From Planctomycetota bacterium (lineage in GTDB: Bacteria; Planctomycetota; UBA8108; JACQVS01): a stretch of 47,295 nucleotides of DNA. The notes under the pieces were generated by a model. It ran no database searches, was not told the DNA's origin, and saw only the letters and a list, made by a program, of their open reading frames with translations. A program made the translations under genes and the position numbers. Within the stretch, counting starts at the first letter, position 1. Each line of letters starts with the position of its first letter. Positions 1-9,138 of this stretch are shown piece by piece. The stretch is from NCBI GenBank assembly GCA_028280485.1, contig JANQLS010000201.1, positions 1 to 47,295 on the forward strand, in the 5' to 3' direction.

Positions 1-17
1 CCTACGCAGTAATAATG

Positions 18-96
18 GAATAAAGACCTAGGGTCTTTATTCATGGCCGAGTTGATCCCAACTCGGCTTAGTTCCTGTTTAATCAACAGGAACTAA
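18..96. repeat. Three abutting hairpins, including one copy of the TTAGTTCC palindrome family
   Basis: Three perfect inverted repeats sit almost end to end. The first has 11-bp arms GAATAAAGACC (18-28) and 32-42 with loop TAG. The second has 9-bp arms GCCGAGTTG (46-54) and 59-67 with loop ATCC. The third has 12-bp arms TTAGTTCCTGTT (68-79) and AACAGGAACTAA (85-96) with loop TAATC. The second and third recur side by side at 30173-30219, but in the opposite orientation: there the second hairpin has loop GGAT, the reverse complement of ATCC. This is therefore an inverted partial copy of that element. Confidence 0.85.
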
Positions 97-583
97 TTAA
101 CCTTGAACGCCATGAATCTCTGAGCAAACCATGTTCCGAAATTTGAATTCTTAAGGATATTAAGAAGCGCAATTTCGAGCCTTCCTCTACTTTTTTCAAT
201 GCTTCATAACTCCCGACTAAAACCGAAAATAAACGAAGTTTCAGGCGCTTATTAAGGATCCGTTCATAATTATCAATCTGAGTCGGTTGAATTCAGAATC
301 TTTGTCCCTAGGAGTTGAAGGGAGAAATTCCCACTTGAAGGTAAATATTTCCCGTTGTAGAGAGGTCCAGGCTGGGGCGGATATTTAGAGTTCACCTGAA
401 GAGTGCTTTTCAGCCGTTGAATTGGATGGGTTTGATCTAAGGGGCGTTTTTATGTTGATTGGTATCGGACTTGCGAGTTGTTTTTGTGGCTTAAATTGAA
501 TGTAAGAAGGTCGAGTCATCGAGTTACCTGAGATAGGTTTTTAGCAAGTGCCAATAAAACTCAATTGAAGTAGGAGCTCTCAG
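97..583. other. Intergenic stretch, no gene seen
   Basis: About 490 bases between the hairpin cluster and the start codon at 584. I see no convincing ORF, tRNA or repeat. A good Shine-Dalgarno (TAGGAG, about 572-577) precedes the ATG at 584, so the promoter of that gene should lie here, but I cannot place it with confidence. Confidence 0.5.
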
Positions 584-2149
584 ATGAAGGATGCATTTGT
601 GGATTTAAATACCTTCCCAGTCTTTATTCAGAATCTCTGCCAACCTTCAAATTTTCCTCACGAAGTGGAATCCTTTGAGGTGTTTGAAACTCATATTTCG
701 TGGGTGATCCTAACGGGATCTTTTGCTTATAAAATTAAAAAGCCCGTTCGATTGAGCTTTATTGATTTATCGACCCTAGCTAAAAGAAAATATTATTGTG
801 AGGAAGAGTTTCGACTGAATCATATTTTTTCCCCCAAGCTCTACTTAGATGTCGTGCCGGTTTTTGGGAATGAAGAACACCCCAGTTTTATTGGATCGGG
901 TGAGCCGATCGACTATGCCGTTCGAATGCATCAATTTGATCCGACGCATCGATTGGATCAAATTCTTGAAACCGGCATAGAGATCAGTCATCTCCTGGAG
1001 GATTTCGGAAAATATTTAGCGAAATTACACTCGACAATAAATGAGAATACTTGCCCTCATTCTTCGGGAACTCCAGAAGTTATTCAGAAGTTTGTCGGTG
1101 ACAATTTCAGCTATCTCAACGAGGAAATCGTTGATCCTAAATTAAAAACAAAGCTAAAGACCATCCAGGATTGGACTCAATCACAGTTCAGCGAGTTGAA
1201 ACCATTTTTAATTCATAGGAAGCACGAAGGATGGATCAAAGAGTGTCATGGTGATCTTCATTTAGAAAATCTCGCTTGGGTGGATGGAGAGATTCAACTT
1301 TTCGACCGACTGGAGTTCAGCCCTGACTTGCGTTGGATCGATCCGATGAATGAAATCGCATTCCTGACGATGGATTTGTGTTTCCGAAAGAATTCAAAAT
1401 TGAGCCAAAAGTTCTTAAGATCCTACCTGGAGCATTCAGGAGACTACGAAGGATTGCGCCTCTTGCGATATTACCAAGTGTATCGAGCGATGGTTCGTGC
1501 CAAGGTCGCCGCCATTCAAATGCAATCCAAAGAAGGGACTCCTCAGTTCAAGTCGTTTTACAAAAAAGTGAAAACTCTCATCGAGTTCACATATCGTTTA
1601 CTCGTTGAACCTGAGCGCTTCCTTTGCATCACTTACGGTGTTTCTGGATCTGGAAAGACTACAGCTAGTCAGTTACTTATGGAGCAGAGTCGTGCCATTG
1701 TGATTCGATCCGATGTCGAGCGAAAGAGGCTCTTTGGTTTAGGGGTGCTCGAGGAGAGTCGTTCAAATTTGAATCAAGGCATCTACGAAGAATCAGCGAC
1801 CAGAAAAACGTATCTGAAATTACTTCAATTAGCTCATGCTATTTTGAAGTCGGGCCATTCGGTAATTGTGGATGCGAGTTTTCTCGATAAAGAATTTAGA
1901 GACTTATTCTTGAAGCTCGGTCGGGAGGAAGAAGTTAAAACCTATCTTTTAAATTGCCCTCAATTAAATGAAGACTTCCTCGAAGAGAGAATCGTCTCTA
2001 GGTCTCTTCAGAGTCGAGATGCCTCTGAAGCAAACTCTCAAGTCTTAAAGCAGCAACTTGCCGAGTTGGATCCTCTGACTAAGCAAGAACTTGAAGATTG
2101 GGAAGTTATTGAAAAAGATGAAATCCCCGAAATGGAAGCCTCCTTTTGA
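584..2149 (+). CDS. Bifunctional APH-like kinase / P-loop ATP-binding protein
   Basis: This 521-residue cytoplasmic protein joins two domains. The N-terminal part (about 1-340) looks like an aminoglycoside-phosphotransferase-fold enzyme (COG2187 type): the Brenner-like motif CHGDLHLEN lies at about 221-229 with the catalytic Asp at 224, followed by a metal-site-like segment LFDRLEF. The C-terminal part (about 345-521) is a small P-loop kinase (COG0645 type) with a clear Walker A, GVSGSGKTT, at 352-360. Proteins of this architecture are usually annotated as bifunctional aminoglycoside phosphotransferase/ATP-binding protein; their substrate is unknown, and nothing here indicates antibiotic resistance. 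The ATG is preceded by TAGGAG at good spacing. The stop lies three bases from the stop of the convergent ABC exporter, leaving no room for a separate terminator. Confidence 0.85.
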   Translation: MKDAFVDLNTFPVFIQNLCQPSNFPHEVESFEVFETHISWVILTGSFAYKIKKPVRLSFIDLSTLAKRKYYCEEEFRLNHIFSPKLYLDVVPVFGNEEHPSFIGSGEPIDYAVRMHQFDPTHRLDQILETGIEISHLLEDFGKYLAKLHSTINENTCPHSSGTPEVIQKFVGDNFSYLNEEIVDPKLKTKLKTIQDWTQSQFSELKPFLIHRKHEGWIKECHGDLHLENLAWVDGEIQLFDRLEFSPDLRWIDPMNEIAFLTMDLCFRKNSKLSQKFLRSYLEHSGDYEGLRLLRYYQVYRAMVRAKVAAIQMQSKEGTPQFKSFYKKVKTLIEFTYRLLVEPERFLCITYGVSGSGKTTASQLLMEQSRAIVIRSDVERKRLFGLGVLEESRSNLNQGIYEESATRKTYLKLLQLAHAILKSGHSVIVDASFLDKEFRDLFLKLGREEEVKTYLLNCPQLNEDFLEERIVSRSLQSRDASEANSQVLKQQLAELDPLTKQELEDWEVIEKDEIPEMEASF

Positions 2150-2152
2150 GAT

Positions 2153-4363
2153 TTACTCCGAGGAATTCTCCTCAAACTGCTTGTCGTGGAGTCTCCTGAA
2201 GAGCCCGTTGGCTTCTAAGAGTTCATCGAAGGTTCCCATCTCTACAATTTTGCCATCCTCGAGAACGATGATTTTATCTGCATCGCGAATGGTTGAAAGA
2301 CGGTGAGCGATCGCAATGGTCGAGCGCACTTTAAAAAGTTTTTCTAATGCGGTTTGGACTTGGGCTTCACTTTCGGTATCGAGGCTGCTGGTGGCTTCGT
2401 CGAGGATAAGAATCGGGGCATTTTTAAGTAGGGCGCGCGCGATGGTCATCCTTTGGCGTTGGCCTCCGCTCAGCATCGCTCCTCGGTCTCCGATCATCGT
2501 TTCGTATCCTTCAGGGAGAGAAACGATGAAGTCATGAATGTTCGCGGCCCGGGCGGCCTCTTCGATCTCTTCTTGGGTGGCATCGGGCCTTCCGTAGAGG
2601 AGATTGTTTTTAATGGTGGTATCGAAGAGGAAGGGGTCTTGACTGACGATGGCGATTTGAGAGAGCAAGCTTTCTAAAGTGACTGTTTTGATATCCGTTC
2701 CATCGATCGAGATCGCTCCTTGAGTGGGATCATAAAACCGGAGGATGAGATCCACCAAAGTACTCTTTCCCGATCCGGTGGGCCCGACGATAGCCGTGAG
2801 CTGACCGCTGGGAAATTTCAGGTCGATGCCTTCTAAGACGCTCTCTCTACCGTAATTGAAGGACACGTTCTTAAATTCGATAGAGTTTTTGAAGGGTTTC
2901 AGAGTACCGGCATCTTCAATTTCGGTAACGGTGGGGCGAGTCTCAAAGATTTCAGTGACGCGTTCCATCGCGCCCAAGCTTTCTTGAAAGCTGGAATAAG
3001 CGCGAGCCAAGGATTTCACCGGAGTGTACATCGTATTGAGGGCCGCTGTGAAGGCGATCAAATCTCCGATCGACATCCCGAGCTCCCCTCGAATCAAATA
3101 ATACCCCCCGAGGCTCAAAGCGATGATGACGCCCAAATGAGAGGCTAATTCAACCGTCGAGTTCGATAATACTTTTGCCTTTAAGGTTCTCAAGGCTTGG
3201 AAGACAACCGCCATATTTCGATTCTCGAAGTGCTCCTTCTCATGAGGTTCCATGCTGAAGCTTTTTACGGTTCGAATGCCTCCGAACAGTTGCTCTAAAG
3301 CCATCGTCATGACGCCGCGTTTATTCGATTGTTGGCGGCTTCGACGGCGCACTTTCTTGCCAAATTTTAAGACGATAAGAAACAAGAACGGAAAGAAGCT
3401 CAGGGTGATAAGTGCTAACCACCAATTGATCATGAAGATCACGACGACCGCCAAAGAAAACATCAGAGGTTTTAAAATGAGATCGCTGAAAAAGATTTGC
3501 AGGCTTTGAGAGACCGTCGTGAGGTCATTCGATAGGCGAGAGAGTAAATCTCCCTTCGAGCGTTGATTGAAGAATGAAAGGCTCAAGGTGCACATGTGAG
3601 CCATCAGGTCCCGGCGCAGATCCGCGAGGATATGATTGAGGAGGTAGCCGATCAAGTAGGCTTGAATAAATCGGGAGACGGCAATGAGAATACAGACACT
3701 GATCCCGAAAATGAAAATGAACTTCAGTAAGCCCATCTTTTCGGGGTCGCTTCTCTGTTGGCGATATTTGATGTCGATGAGGCGTGCTGATGAAAAGACC
3801 CATTCTGAGGTCGTGTCAGAGTATTGAGCCTGTGCTGTCTCGAATCGAATTTTGAGCTCCGTGAAGGCTAAGCTCATCGGAGTTGGATTCGATGGCTCAT
3901 CGCTGGTATAGACTGACAACTGAACTCGGCCATCCGTAAAACGACCCGAACCCCGCTTGAGTTCTTCTTCGGTCAGATCTTCTCTCGAGGCGAGAACTCG
4001 AACCTGATCTACTTTTCTCGCTGTGAGATGAGGGATACCGCTGGGAAGATCTTTCGGTTGAGGACTGAAGCCCAGCCAGTCCGAAACTTTTCTCAGCGAA
4101 TTGGAAAGGACCGAATCGTCACTCAGCTCTTCTGAAATCAAAATCCCGTCGAAAAAGATCGCGGGAATCAAATTTCTCGAATTGACTCCCGCCGAATAGA
4201 TGATCATGAAAAAGACGGTGAGAGCGAAGATCCCCTTGCGGCGAATCAAATACGGAATCAGGCGTCGAAAACTTCGAGTGCTGAGGTTCGAATTCGATTT
4301 TGGGTCGTCGTCGGGATTTTCTAAAGCTGGGGGTTCTGTATGATCGTTCTTCACTGGAGTCAT
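2153..4363 (-). CDS. ABC exporter, fused permease/ATPase (MsbA/LmrA-like)
   Basis: This is a type I (type IV fold) ABC half-exporter: an N-terminal six-helix membrane domain and a C-terminal ATPase with Walker A GPTGSGKST (about 525), signature LSGGQ (about 630), Walker B ILILDEA and switch IAHRLST. Homologues export lipids, lipopeptides or drugs as homodimers in the inner membrane; the substrate cannot be read from the sequence. The first helix (about 44-62) is followed by an unusually long segment of about 140 residues before helix 2 (about 212-232), which topology places outside the cytoplasm; the family normally has only a short loop there. The reading frame begins TTG-ATG; I use the ATG at 4363, with TTG at 4366 as an alternative. 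No Shine-Dalgarno is obvious. A TTAGTTTC palindrome lies 24 bases upstream. Confidence 0.9.
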   Translation of the reverse strand: MTPVKNDHTEPPALENPDDDPKSNSNLSTRSFRRLIPYLIRRKGIFALTVFFMIIYSAGVNSRNLIPAIFFDGILISEELSDDSVLSNSLRKVSDWLGFSPQPKDLPSGIPHLTARKVDQVRVLASREDLTEEELKRGSGRFTDGRVQLSVYTSDEPSNPTPMSLAFTELKIRFETAQAQYSDTTSEWVFSSARLIDIKYRQQRSDPEKMGLLKFIFIFGISVCILIAVSRFIQAYLIGYLLNHILADLRRDLMAHMCTLSLSFFNQRSKGDLLSRLSNDLTTVSQSLQIFFSDLILKPLMFSLAVVVIFMINWWLALITLSFFPFLFLIVLKFGKKVRRRSRQQSNKRGVMTMALEQLFGGIRTVKSFSMEPHEKEHFENRNMAVVFQALRTLKAKVLSNSTVELASHLGVIIALSLGGYYLIRGELGMSIGDLIAFTAALNTMYTPVKSLARAYSSFQESLGAMERVTEIFETRPTVTEIEDAGTLKPFKNSIEFKNVSFNYGRESVLEGIDLKFPSGQLTAIVGPTGSGKSTLVDLILRFYDPTQGAISIDGTDIKTVTLESLLSQIAIVSQDPFLFDTTIKNNLLYGRPDATQEEIEEAARAANIHDFIVSLPEGYETMIGDRGAMLSGGQRQRMTIARALLKNAPILILDEATSSLDTESEAQVQTALEKLFKVRSTIAIAHRLSTIRDADKIIVLEDGKIVEMGTFDELLEANGLFRRLHDKQFEENSSE

Positions 4364-4387
4364 CAAAAGGAGTAAACTGAGATTTGC

Positions 4388-4415
4388 TTAGTTTCTGTTA
4401 TCTAACAGAAACTAA
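4388..4415. repeat. TTAGTTCC-family palindrome, variant with paired arm change
   Basis: Perfect 13-bp arms TTAGTTTCTGTTA (4388-4400) and TAACAGAAACTAA (4403-4415) are separated by TC. Relative to the family form TTAGTTCCTGTT, the C-to-T change in the left arm is matched by G-to-A in the right arm, so pairing is kept. It lies between the divergent starts of the ABC exporter and the binding-protein gene, so it cannot simply be a 3' terminator. Confidence 0.85.
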
Positions 4416-4510
4416 TTAGCGGATTATCATAATGCGCTCGGTGACTGGTTTCCATGAGGTGGTACTCAGTTTTCAAATTTTAACTTGAGCAGCCCACCCA
4501 ATATTGACCC

Positions 4511-5620
4511 GTGAAAAAGATGGTTAATGTGAATCTCATTCAATCTCTCAGATTTAAATTCAGTTTTATACCTTTAGGATTCGCCTACTTCATCGTGGTG
4601 GGCCTGGTGGGATTATCTTGTGACACCTACCAGCCAAATCAACAAGTCGTGGTCTACACCTCATTAGACCAACATTACTCTCAACCGATCTTAAAGCAGT
4701 TTGAGAAAGAAACCGGAATTAAGGTTTTAGATCGCTACGACACTGAAGCTGATAAAACGACGGGGCTTTTTAACCGGCTTATCCAGGAAAAAAACAATCC
4801 TCGGTGTGATGTCTTCTGGAATTCTGAAGTTTTGCGGATGGTCCTCTTGGCGAAACAAGGGGTGCTCGAAAAAATCCCTGAAGGTGTCGGTGGAGGTATT
4901 CCCAAAGCCTTCCACGCTCAAAATCAGCAATGGGTTGGATTCGCGGCTCGTTATCGAGTGTTGATCTACAACACTGAACAGGTTAAAGAAGCCGATGCGC
5001 CTCGCTCGATCCTCGAACTGGTTTCGAAGAAGTGGGAAGGTCAGGCCGCGGTGGCTCTTCCTCTGGCAGGAACGACGCAAACTCATTTCGGCGCTCTTCA
5101 AGCCGTTTTAGGGAAGAAGAAAATGGGGCAGTTCATCCAGTTGTTGATCGAAAACAAAGTTCGCTTTGTCAATGGGAATGCCGTGGTGCGAGACCTCGTT
5201 GCCCAGGGGACGGTGGCTATAGGTTTAACTGACACGGACGATGCGAACGAGGGAATAAAAAAAGGCTCGCCTCTTAAAATCGTTTTTCCCGATCAAGAGA
5301 AACCCCCGAAGCTCGAAAAATTTGACCACGGCCTTACCGAGCCCCTCGGTTCATTTTTAATTCCGAATACGGTCGCTCAGATCAAGGGAGGCAAAAATCC
5401 CGAAGCCGCTAAAAAATTGATCGACTATTTATTAAGCGCCAAAATCGAAACCCAGTTGGCTCAATCGGGGTCGGTACAAATTCCTCTCCGACCGGGCTTA
5501 GATCCTCCTGAAGGGATTCCCCATCCATCAACTCTAAAGCTTTTAAAGGTTTCCTTCGAGCAAGCAGCTCAAGGGGTTGAAGATTTAGAGCCCGTACTCA
5601 AAGATCGATTTCTTAGATGA
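4511..5620 (+). CDS. Lipoprotein solute-binding protein of an ABC importer (Fbp/PotD-like)
   Basis: This 369-residue protein starts with a signal peptide ending in the lipobox-like LVGLSC, so it should be a membrane-anchored lipoprotein. The mature part begins VVVYTSLDQHYSQPILKQF and contains CDVFWNSE, the pattern of ferric-iron/spermidine-type periplasmic binding proteins (extracellular solute-binding family 1). The tandem tyrosines that bind iron in FbpA are not apparent at the expected place; a GLTDTDDANEG segment is found instead, so iron is not assured and the substrate stays open. The start is GTG at 4511 (MKKM), with ATG at 4520 as an alternative. The stop TGA overlaps the permease start ATG by four bases (ATGA), which points to translational coupling. 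No ATPase gene follows. Confidence 0.82.
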   Translation: MKKMVNVNLIQSLRFKFSFIPLGFAYFIVVGLVGLSCDTYQPNQQVVVYTSLDQHYSQPILKQFEKETGIKVLDRYDTEADKTTGLFNRLIQEKNNPRCDVFWNSEVLRMVLLAKQGVLEKIPEGVGGGIPKAFHAQNQQWVGFAARYRVLIYNTEQVKEADAPRSILELVSKKWEGQAAVALPLAGTTQTHFGALQAVLGKKKMGQFIQLLIENKVRFVNGNAVVRDLVAQGTVAIGLTDTDDANEGIKKGSPLKIVFPDQEKPPKLEKFDHGLTEPLGSFLIPNTVAQIKGGKNPEAAKKLIDYLLSAKIETQLAQSGSVQIPLRPGLDPPEGIPHPSTLKLLKVSFEQAAQGVEDLEPVLKDRFLR

Positions 5621-7215
5621 CGACAAACGATAGTTCGAGACAATTCGGCTCGAGTGGGGTCAAAAAATCTTTAATGTCAATCGGCCGATTGTTGCCCTGG
5701 ATTCTCATCGCCGGAATCCCTGTACTTTGGTTGTTGGTACAAGCCGTATTGTCGGTATCGCATCTTCCAGAGCTCCTGTTGAGTGCTCGGATTTGGGGAC
5801 TCTTACTCAAATCGATTCTCGTCACTTTAGCCAGCACATTGATTGCTTTGATTCTGGGGGGGGCGGCTTTCATCGCCTTAGAGGGAAAGCCGTGGCCAAA
5901 GTTCCTACGGAATCCTTTGACGATCCTCGCATTTCTTGGAGTCTTTCTTCCCCCTTATTATCAGGTGGCACTCTGGCGTCCCTGGTTTGGTGACTTTCCC
6001 ATCAAGCTTGAACACTGGCGTTGGCCCATACTGATCGCTCTCTTGGGAATCTCTTACAGCCCGGTAGCTTTCGCCTTTTTTAAGTTGGGCTTAAAGACTC
6101 TTTCTCCTCGAGTTTTGGAATCGGGCTTGTTACTCAGTTCCAATCGGTTCTCGTTTCACTTTCGAGTTTTACTACCTCAGCTATTCCCGGCAATCGGCGC
6201 CGCGGGTTCGTTGATTGGCTTATTGGTTTTATTGAATTATGAAGTTGGCGCTCTACTATTGATGCGGCTTTATCCGGAAGCTGTCTTTTTAGAATTTGAT
6301 GGTAATCCCAAGCTAGGTCCCGCAACTCTCTTTGCACTCCCCTTATTCCTTACCGCGTTCGCGGGGGTTTACTGTTTTTGGAAGGTGCTTCAAAAAGGTT
6401 TTTTCTCGGGTGAGGCTCAGGGTGGAGCTCAACTATTACGTTATCAACCCAGTTGGCTCAGCTCTGGGCTGAGTTTGTTGGTTGGCAGTGTTTGGTTGTT
6501 CGCCGTGGTGATTTGGCCGCTCGGTCGACTTCTTCAACTTGCAGGTGGAACCGAGATCACTGCTACGTTTTCACAAGTTTGGAAGCTCCACGGTGAAGAA
6601 GTCCTCGATGGGATTCTCGTTTCGGTGAGTGCCACGGTGGTCGTCATCGTCATGGCATTGCTGATGGTCAATCCAAAAAATGCAGCGTCAAAAGTAGGTT
6701 TGTGGATATCGTTGACCTTGGCTTTACCGGGCCACTTATTGGGAGCAGCGCTGATCCAAATCTACAATCAGTTGCCCGCGCCTCTGGACTCGATTTATAT
6801 GTCGCCTGCGATTTTGGTAATCGCCCAAGTCGCTCGTTACTTTCCCCTCGCCTACCTCACTTTAGCCATCGTCCTGGGACGAGTTCCCCGTTCTCAGTGG
6901 GAAGCCGGGGAAATTTTGGAGCCACGACCTTGGATTCGGTTCTTCAAGCTGCGAATTCCGTGGGCGACACCGGGTTTAGCCTTGGCCGGTGGGCTCTTTA
7001 TGCTCCTTCAATCTCTTGAACTCTCAGCCAGCCATCTCGTCGCTCCGCCTGGCTCTCAGCCGGTTGCTGTGACCGTCTACAGCCTCCTTCACTACAACAC
7101 GGTTTTAGAAATCCCCGCGGGTTTGTGCTTAATTCAGTTTTTTATCACGGTGATCTTGGGCGGCGGGCTGCTCGGAGTCTCGTATCTGACGTGGTCTTGG
7201 ATCGGGAAAAAGTAA
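5617..7215 (+). CDS. ABC importer permease, fused two-domain (FbpB/ThiP-like)
   Basis: This 532-residue inner-membrane protein has about 12 hydrophobic segments arranged as two tandem binding-protein-dependent permease domains, as in iron (FbpB) and thiamine (ThiP) transporters. Two EAA-like cytoplasmic loops are visible: one around LESGLLLSSNRFSFHFRV, and the second around WEAGEILEPRPWIRFFKL. It would form the channel for the binding protein encoded immediately upstream, with which it overlaps by four bases (ATGA). The cognate ATPase is absent: the next gene is lysS after 133 bases, so the ATPase must be encoded elsewhere or shared. Family assignment is good; substrate is unknown. Confidence 0.85.
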   Translation: MTTNDSSRQFGSSGVKKSLMSIGRLLPWILIAGIPVLWLLVQAVLSVSHLPELLLSARIWGLLLKSILVTLASTLIALILGGAAFIALEGKPWPKFLRNPLTILAFLGVFLPPYYQVALWRPWFGDFPIKLEHWRWPILIALLGISYSPVAFAFFKLGLKTLSPRVLESGLLLSSNRFSFHFRVLLPQLFPAIGAAGSLIGLLVLLNYEVGALLLMRLYPEAVFLEFDGNPKLGPATLFALPLFLTAFAGVYCFWKVLQKGFFSGEAQGGAQLLRYQPSWLSSGLSLLVGSVWLFAVVIWPLGRLLQLAGGTEITATFSQVWKLHGEEVLDGILVSVSATVVVIVMALLMVNPKNAASKVGLWISLTLALPGHLLGAALIQIYNQLPAPLDSIYMSPAILVIAQVARYFPLAYLTLAIVLGRVPRSQWEAGEILEPRPWIRFFKLRIPWATPGLALAGGLFMLLQSLELSASHLVAPPGSQPVAVTVYSLLHYNTVLEIPAGLCLIQFFITVILGGGLLGVSYLTWSWIGKK

Positions 7216-7348
7216 GTCGTTTTTGTTCCGGCAACAAGTAGATTTCAGCTCTCTCAGACGCTAAGATCTTCGGATTGTATCGAGGTCCGGAGGCGCGATC
7301 GTTTCCGTGACCAGAATCATTCTTTCATTTTGCTAAAGCGAACATTCC

Positions 7349-8878
7349 ATGTCTTTTAACGAATTTGATGAAGATCTTCTCGCCAAAAGAGAGCGGTTAA
7401 TTGAACAAGGCCTCGAGCCCTACCCCTATTCCTTTCAGCGGACTCATGTGACCCAGGAAATCCGGGACAATGAAGAAGAATTGATGGGGAAGACCGTTTC
7501 CGTCGCCGGGCGCCTCTTCGGACACCGCGATGCTGGAAAATTGATCTTCGCGGACCTCAGAGACTTCTCGGGCAGAATGCAGCTGATGATCCGTAAAAAT
7601 GACTTCGAGGATGAAACCTGGAAGGTCATCAAAAAGACATTAGATCTCGGTGATAGCATCGGGGTGACGGGTGAAGTGTTCGTCACCAAAATGGGGGAGC
7701 TGAGTATCTCCGTAAAAGAATTTACCCTCTTGGGGAAGACGGTCGTTCGAGTTCCGATTCAAAAATCAAAAGATGATCAGACTTGGTTTCAGCTTTCTGA
7801 TCCTGAGACTAAATACCGTGAACGTTACCTTCACTGGTTAACGGATCCCAGTTCACGGGACCACATGGTCGTTCGTGCGAAAACGATTTCTGCAATCAGA
7901 CGTTTCCTCGAAGATCGAGGCTTTTTAGAAGTCACGACACCCACCCTAGAAATTCTTTACGGTGGGGCTGAGGCTCGCCCCTTCGTCACGACGATCAACG
8001 CTCTTTCCGACCAACGTGCTTACATGCGCATTTCCCCTGAACTCCCACTGAAGAGATTCATCGCTGGAGGGTTCGAAAAAGTCTTCACCATTTGTCAAAA
8101 CTTCAGAAACGAAGGGATCGACCGCAGTCACAATCCCGAGTTCACCATGCTCGAGTGGTATGAGGCTTATACTGATTACGAATATCAGATGGAGCAGTTT
8201 GAGACTTTGGTGTCTCAAGTCGCCGAGCAAGTTTGTGGGACGATGAAAATTACCTACCAGGGTGAGGAGATCGATCTCACTCCTCCCTGGAATCGCATCA
8301 CTATTTTAGGTTCTCTCAAAGAGAAGGGTATCGATGCCGAAAACCTCTCTGAGGAAGAACTCCAAGCTGAATTTAAAAAGCGCAAGATCGAACCTCCAAA
8401 GCCCTTTAGCTGGGGCCACGCGGTCGCCACCTTATTTGAAGAGTTGGTGGAATCCGAACTCTTTCAACCCACCTTCGTTTGCGACCACCCGGTAGAGATC
8501 TCTCCATTGACGAAAGCGAAGAGAGGAAATCCTCGCTTAGTGGAACGATTCGAACCGATGATCGCTGGGATGGAGGTCGGAAATTCCTACTCTGAATTGA
8601 CCGACCCGGTTGAACAGTTAGCTCGATTTGAAGCCCAAAAATCGTATGGAGCTGACAAAGAGGGAATTGAAAATCACCCGATTGATTACGACTTCGTTAA
8701 ATCGATCGGTTGTGGGATGCCGCCTACAGGAGGAGTGGGGCTGGGTGTCGATCGTTTAATCATGCTCCTCGCTGATCTCCACTCCATTCGAGATGTGATC
8801 GCCTTTCCGATGATGCGACCCAAGTCGGGGACTGAGGCGGAGGCCACAGATGGGGAAGAAACTCCAGCAGAAGAATAA
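7349..8878 (+). CDS. lysS: Lysine--tRNA ligase, class II
   Basis: This protein charges tRNA-Lys with lysine in the cytoplasm. At 509 residues it has the normal length of bacterial class II LysS. An N-terminal OB-fold anticodon-binding domain (about 45-145, with VAGRLFGHRDAGKLIFADLRD) precedes the catalytic core. Motif 2 is seen as FRNEGIDRSHNPEFTMLEW and motif 3 as GVGLGVDRLIMLLAD near the C-terminus. A short acidic tail (TEAEATDGEETPAEE) follows motif 3. The ATG start follows a 133-base gap with no strong Shine-Dalgarno. I see no T-box-like leader. Confidence 0.97.
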   Translation: MSFNEFDEDLLAKRERLIEQGLEPYPYSFQRTHVTQEIRDNEEELMGKTVSVAGRLFGHRDAGKLIFADLRDFSGRMQLMIRKNDFEDETWKVIKKTLDLGDSIGVTGEVFVTKMGELSISVKEFTLLGKTVVRVPIQKSKDDQTWFQLSDPETKYRERYLHWLTDPSSRDHMVVRAKTISAIRRFLEDRGFLEVTTPTLEILYGGAEARPFVTTINALSDQRAYMRISPELPLKRFIAGGFEKVFTICQNFRNEGIDRSHNPEFTMLEWYEAYTDYEYQMEQFETLVSQVAEQVCGTMKITYQGEEIDLTPPWNRITILGSLKEKGIDAENLSEEELQAEFKKRKIEPPKPFSWGHAVATLFEELVESELFQPTFVCDHPVEISPLTKAKRGNPRLVERFEPMIAGMEVGNSYSELTDPVEQLARFEAQKSYGADKEGIENHPIDYDFVKSIGCGMPPTGGVGLGVDRLIMLLADLHSIRDVIAFPMMRPKSGTEAEATDGEETPAEE

Positions 8879-8977
8879 GCTTAAAGGCTTTATTGATGTT
8901 TGCTTAGCGATTCTTTTTGCGGTTAGGATGGGAGCTTCCAATTGAGTTGGTGATCGCTTCAACATCTCAATTTATAT

Positions 8978-9010
8978 AATTAGTTCCTGTTGAATAAACA
9001 GGAACTAATT
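8978..9010. repeat. TTAGTTCC-family palindrome
   Basis: Perfect 14-bp arms AATTAGTTCCTGTT (8978-8991) and AACAGGAACTAATT (8997-9010) flank the loop GAATA. It lies 100 bases after lysS and 128 bases before the AbrB-like gene, both on the plus strand. It could end lysS transcription, but no long T-run follows, and other family members lie between divergent genes. Confidence 0.85.
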
Positions 9011-9138
9011 ACTGAAAATTTCTGATTCCCACCAGACTGCTTCTAAATGGCATTCTGCTAAGTGATATTCTTTTGAAGAATTCGCTGATGTAGCCCTTTA
9101 GAAGCGGTGTTCAATATTTTGATCGAAAGTTGAATGTC

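Noticed and set aside
584..1570. Aminoglycoside resistance gene
   Set aside because: The APH-like fold is fused to a P-loop kinase, an architecture common in bacteria without link to resistance.
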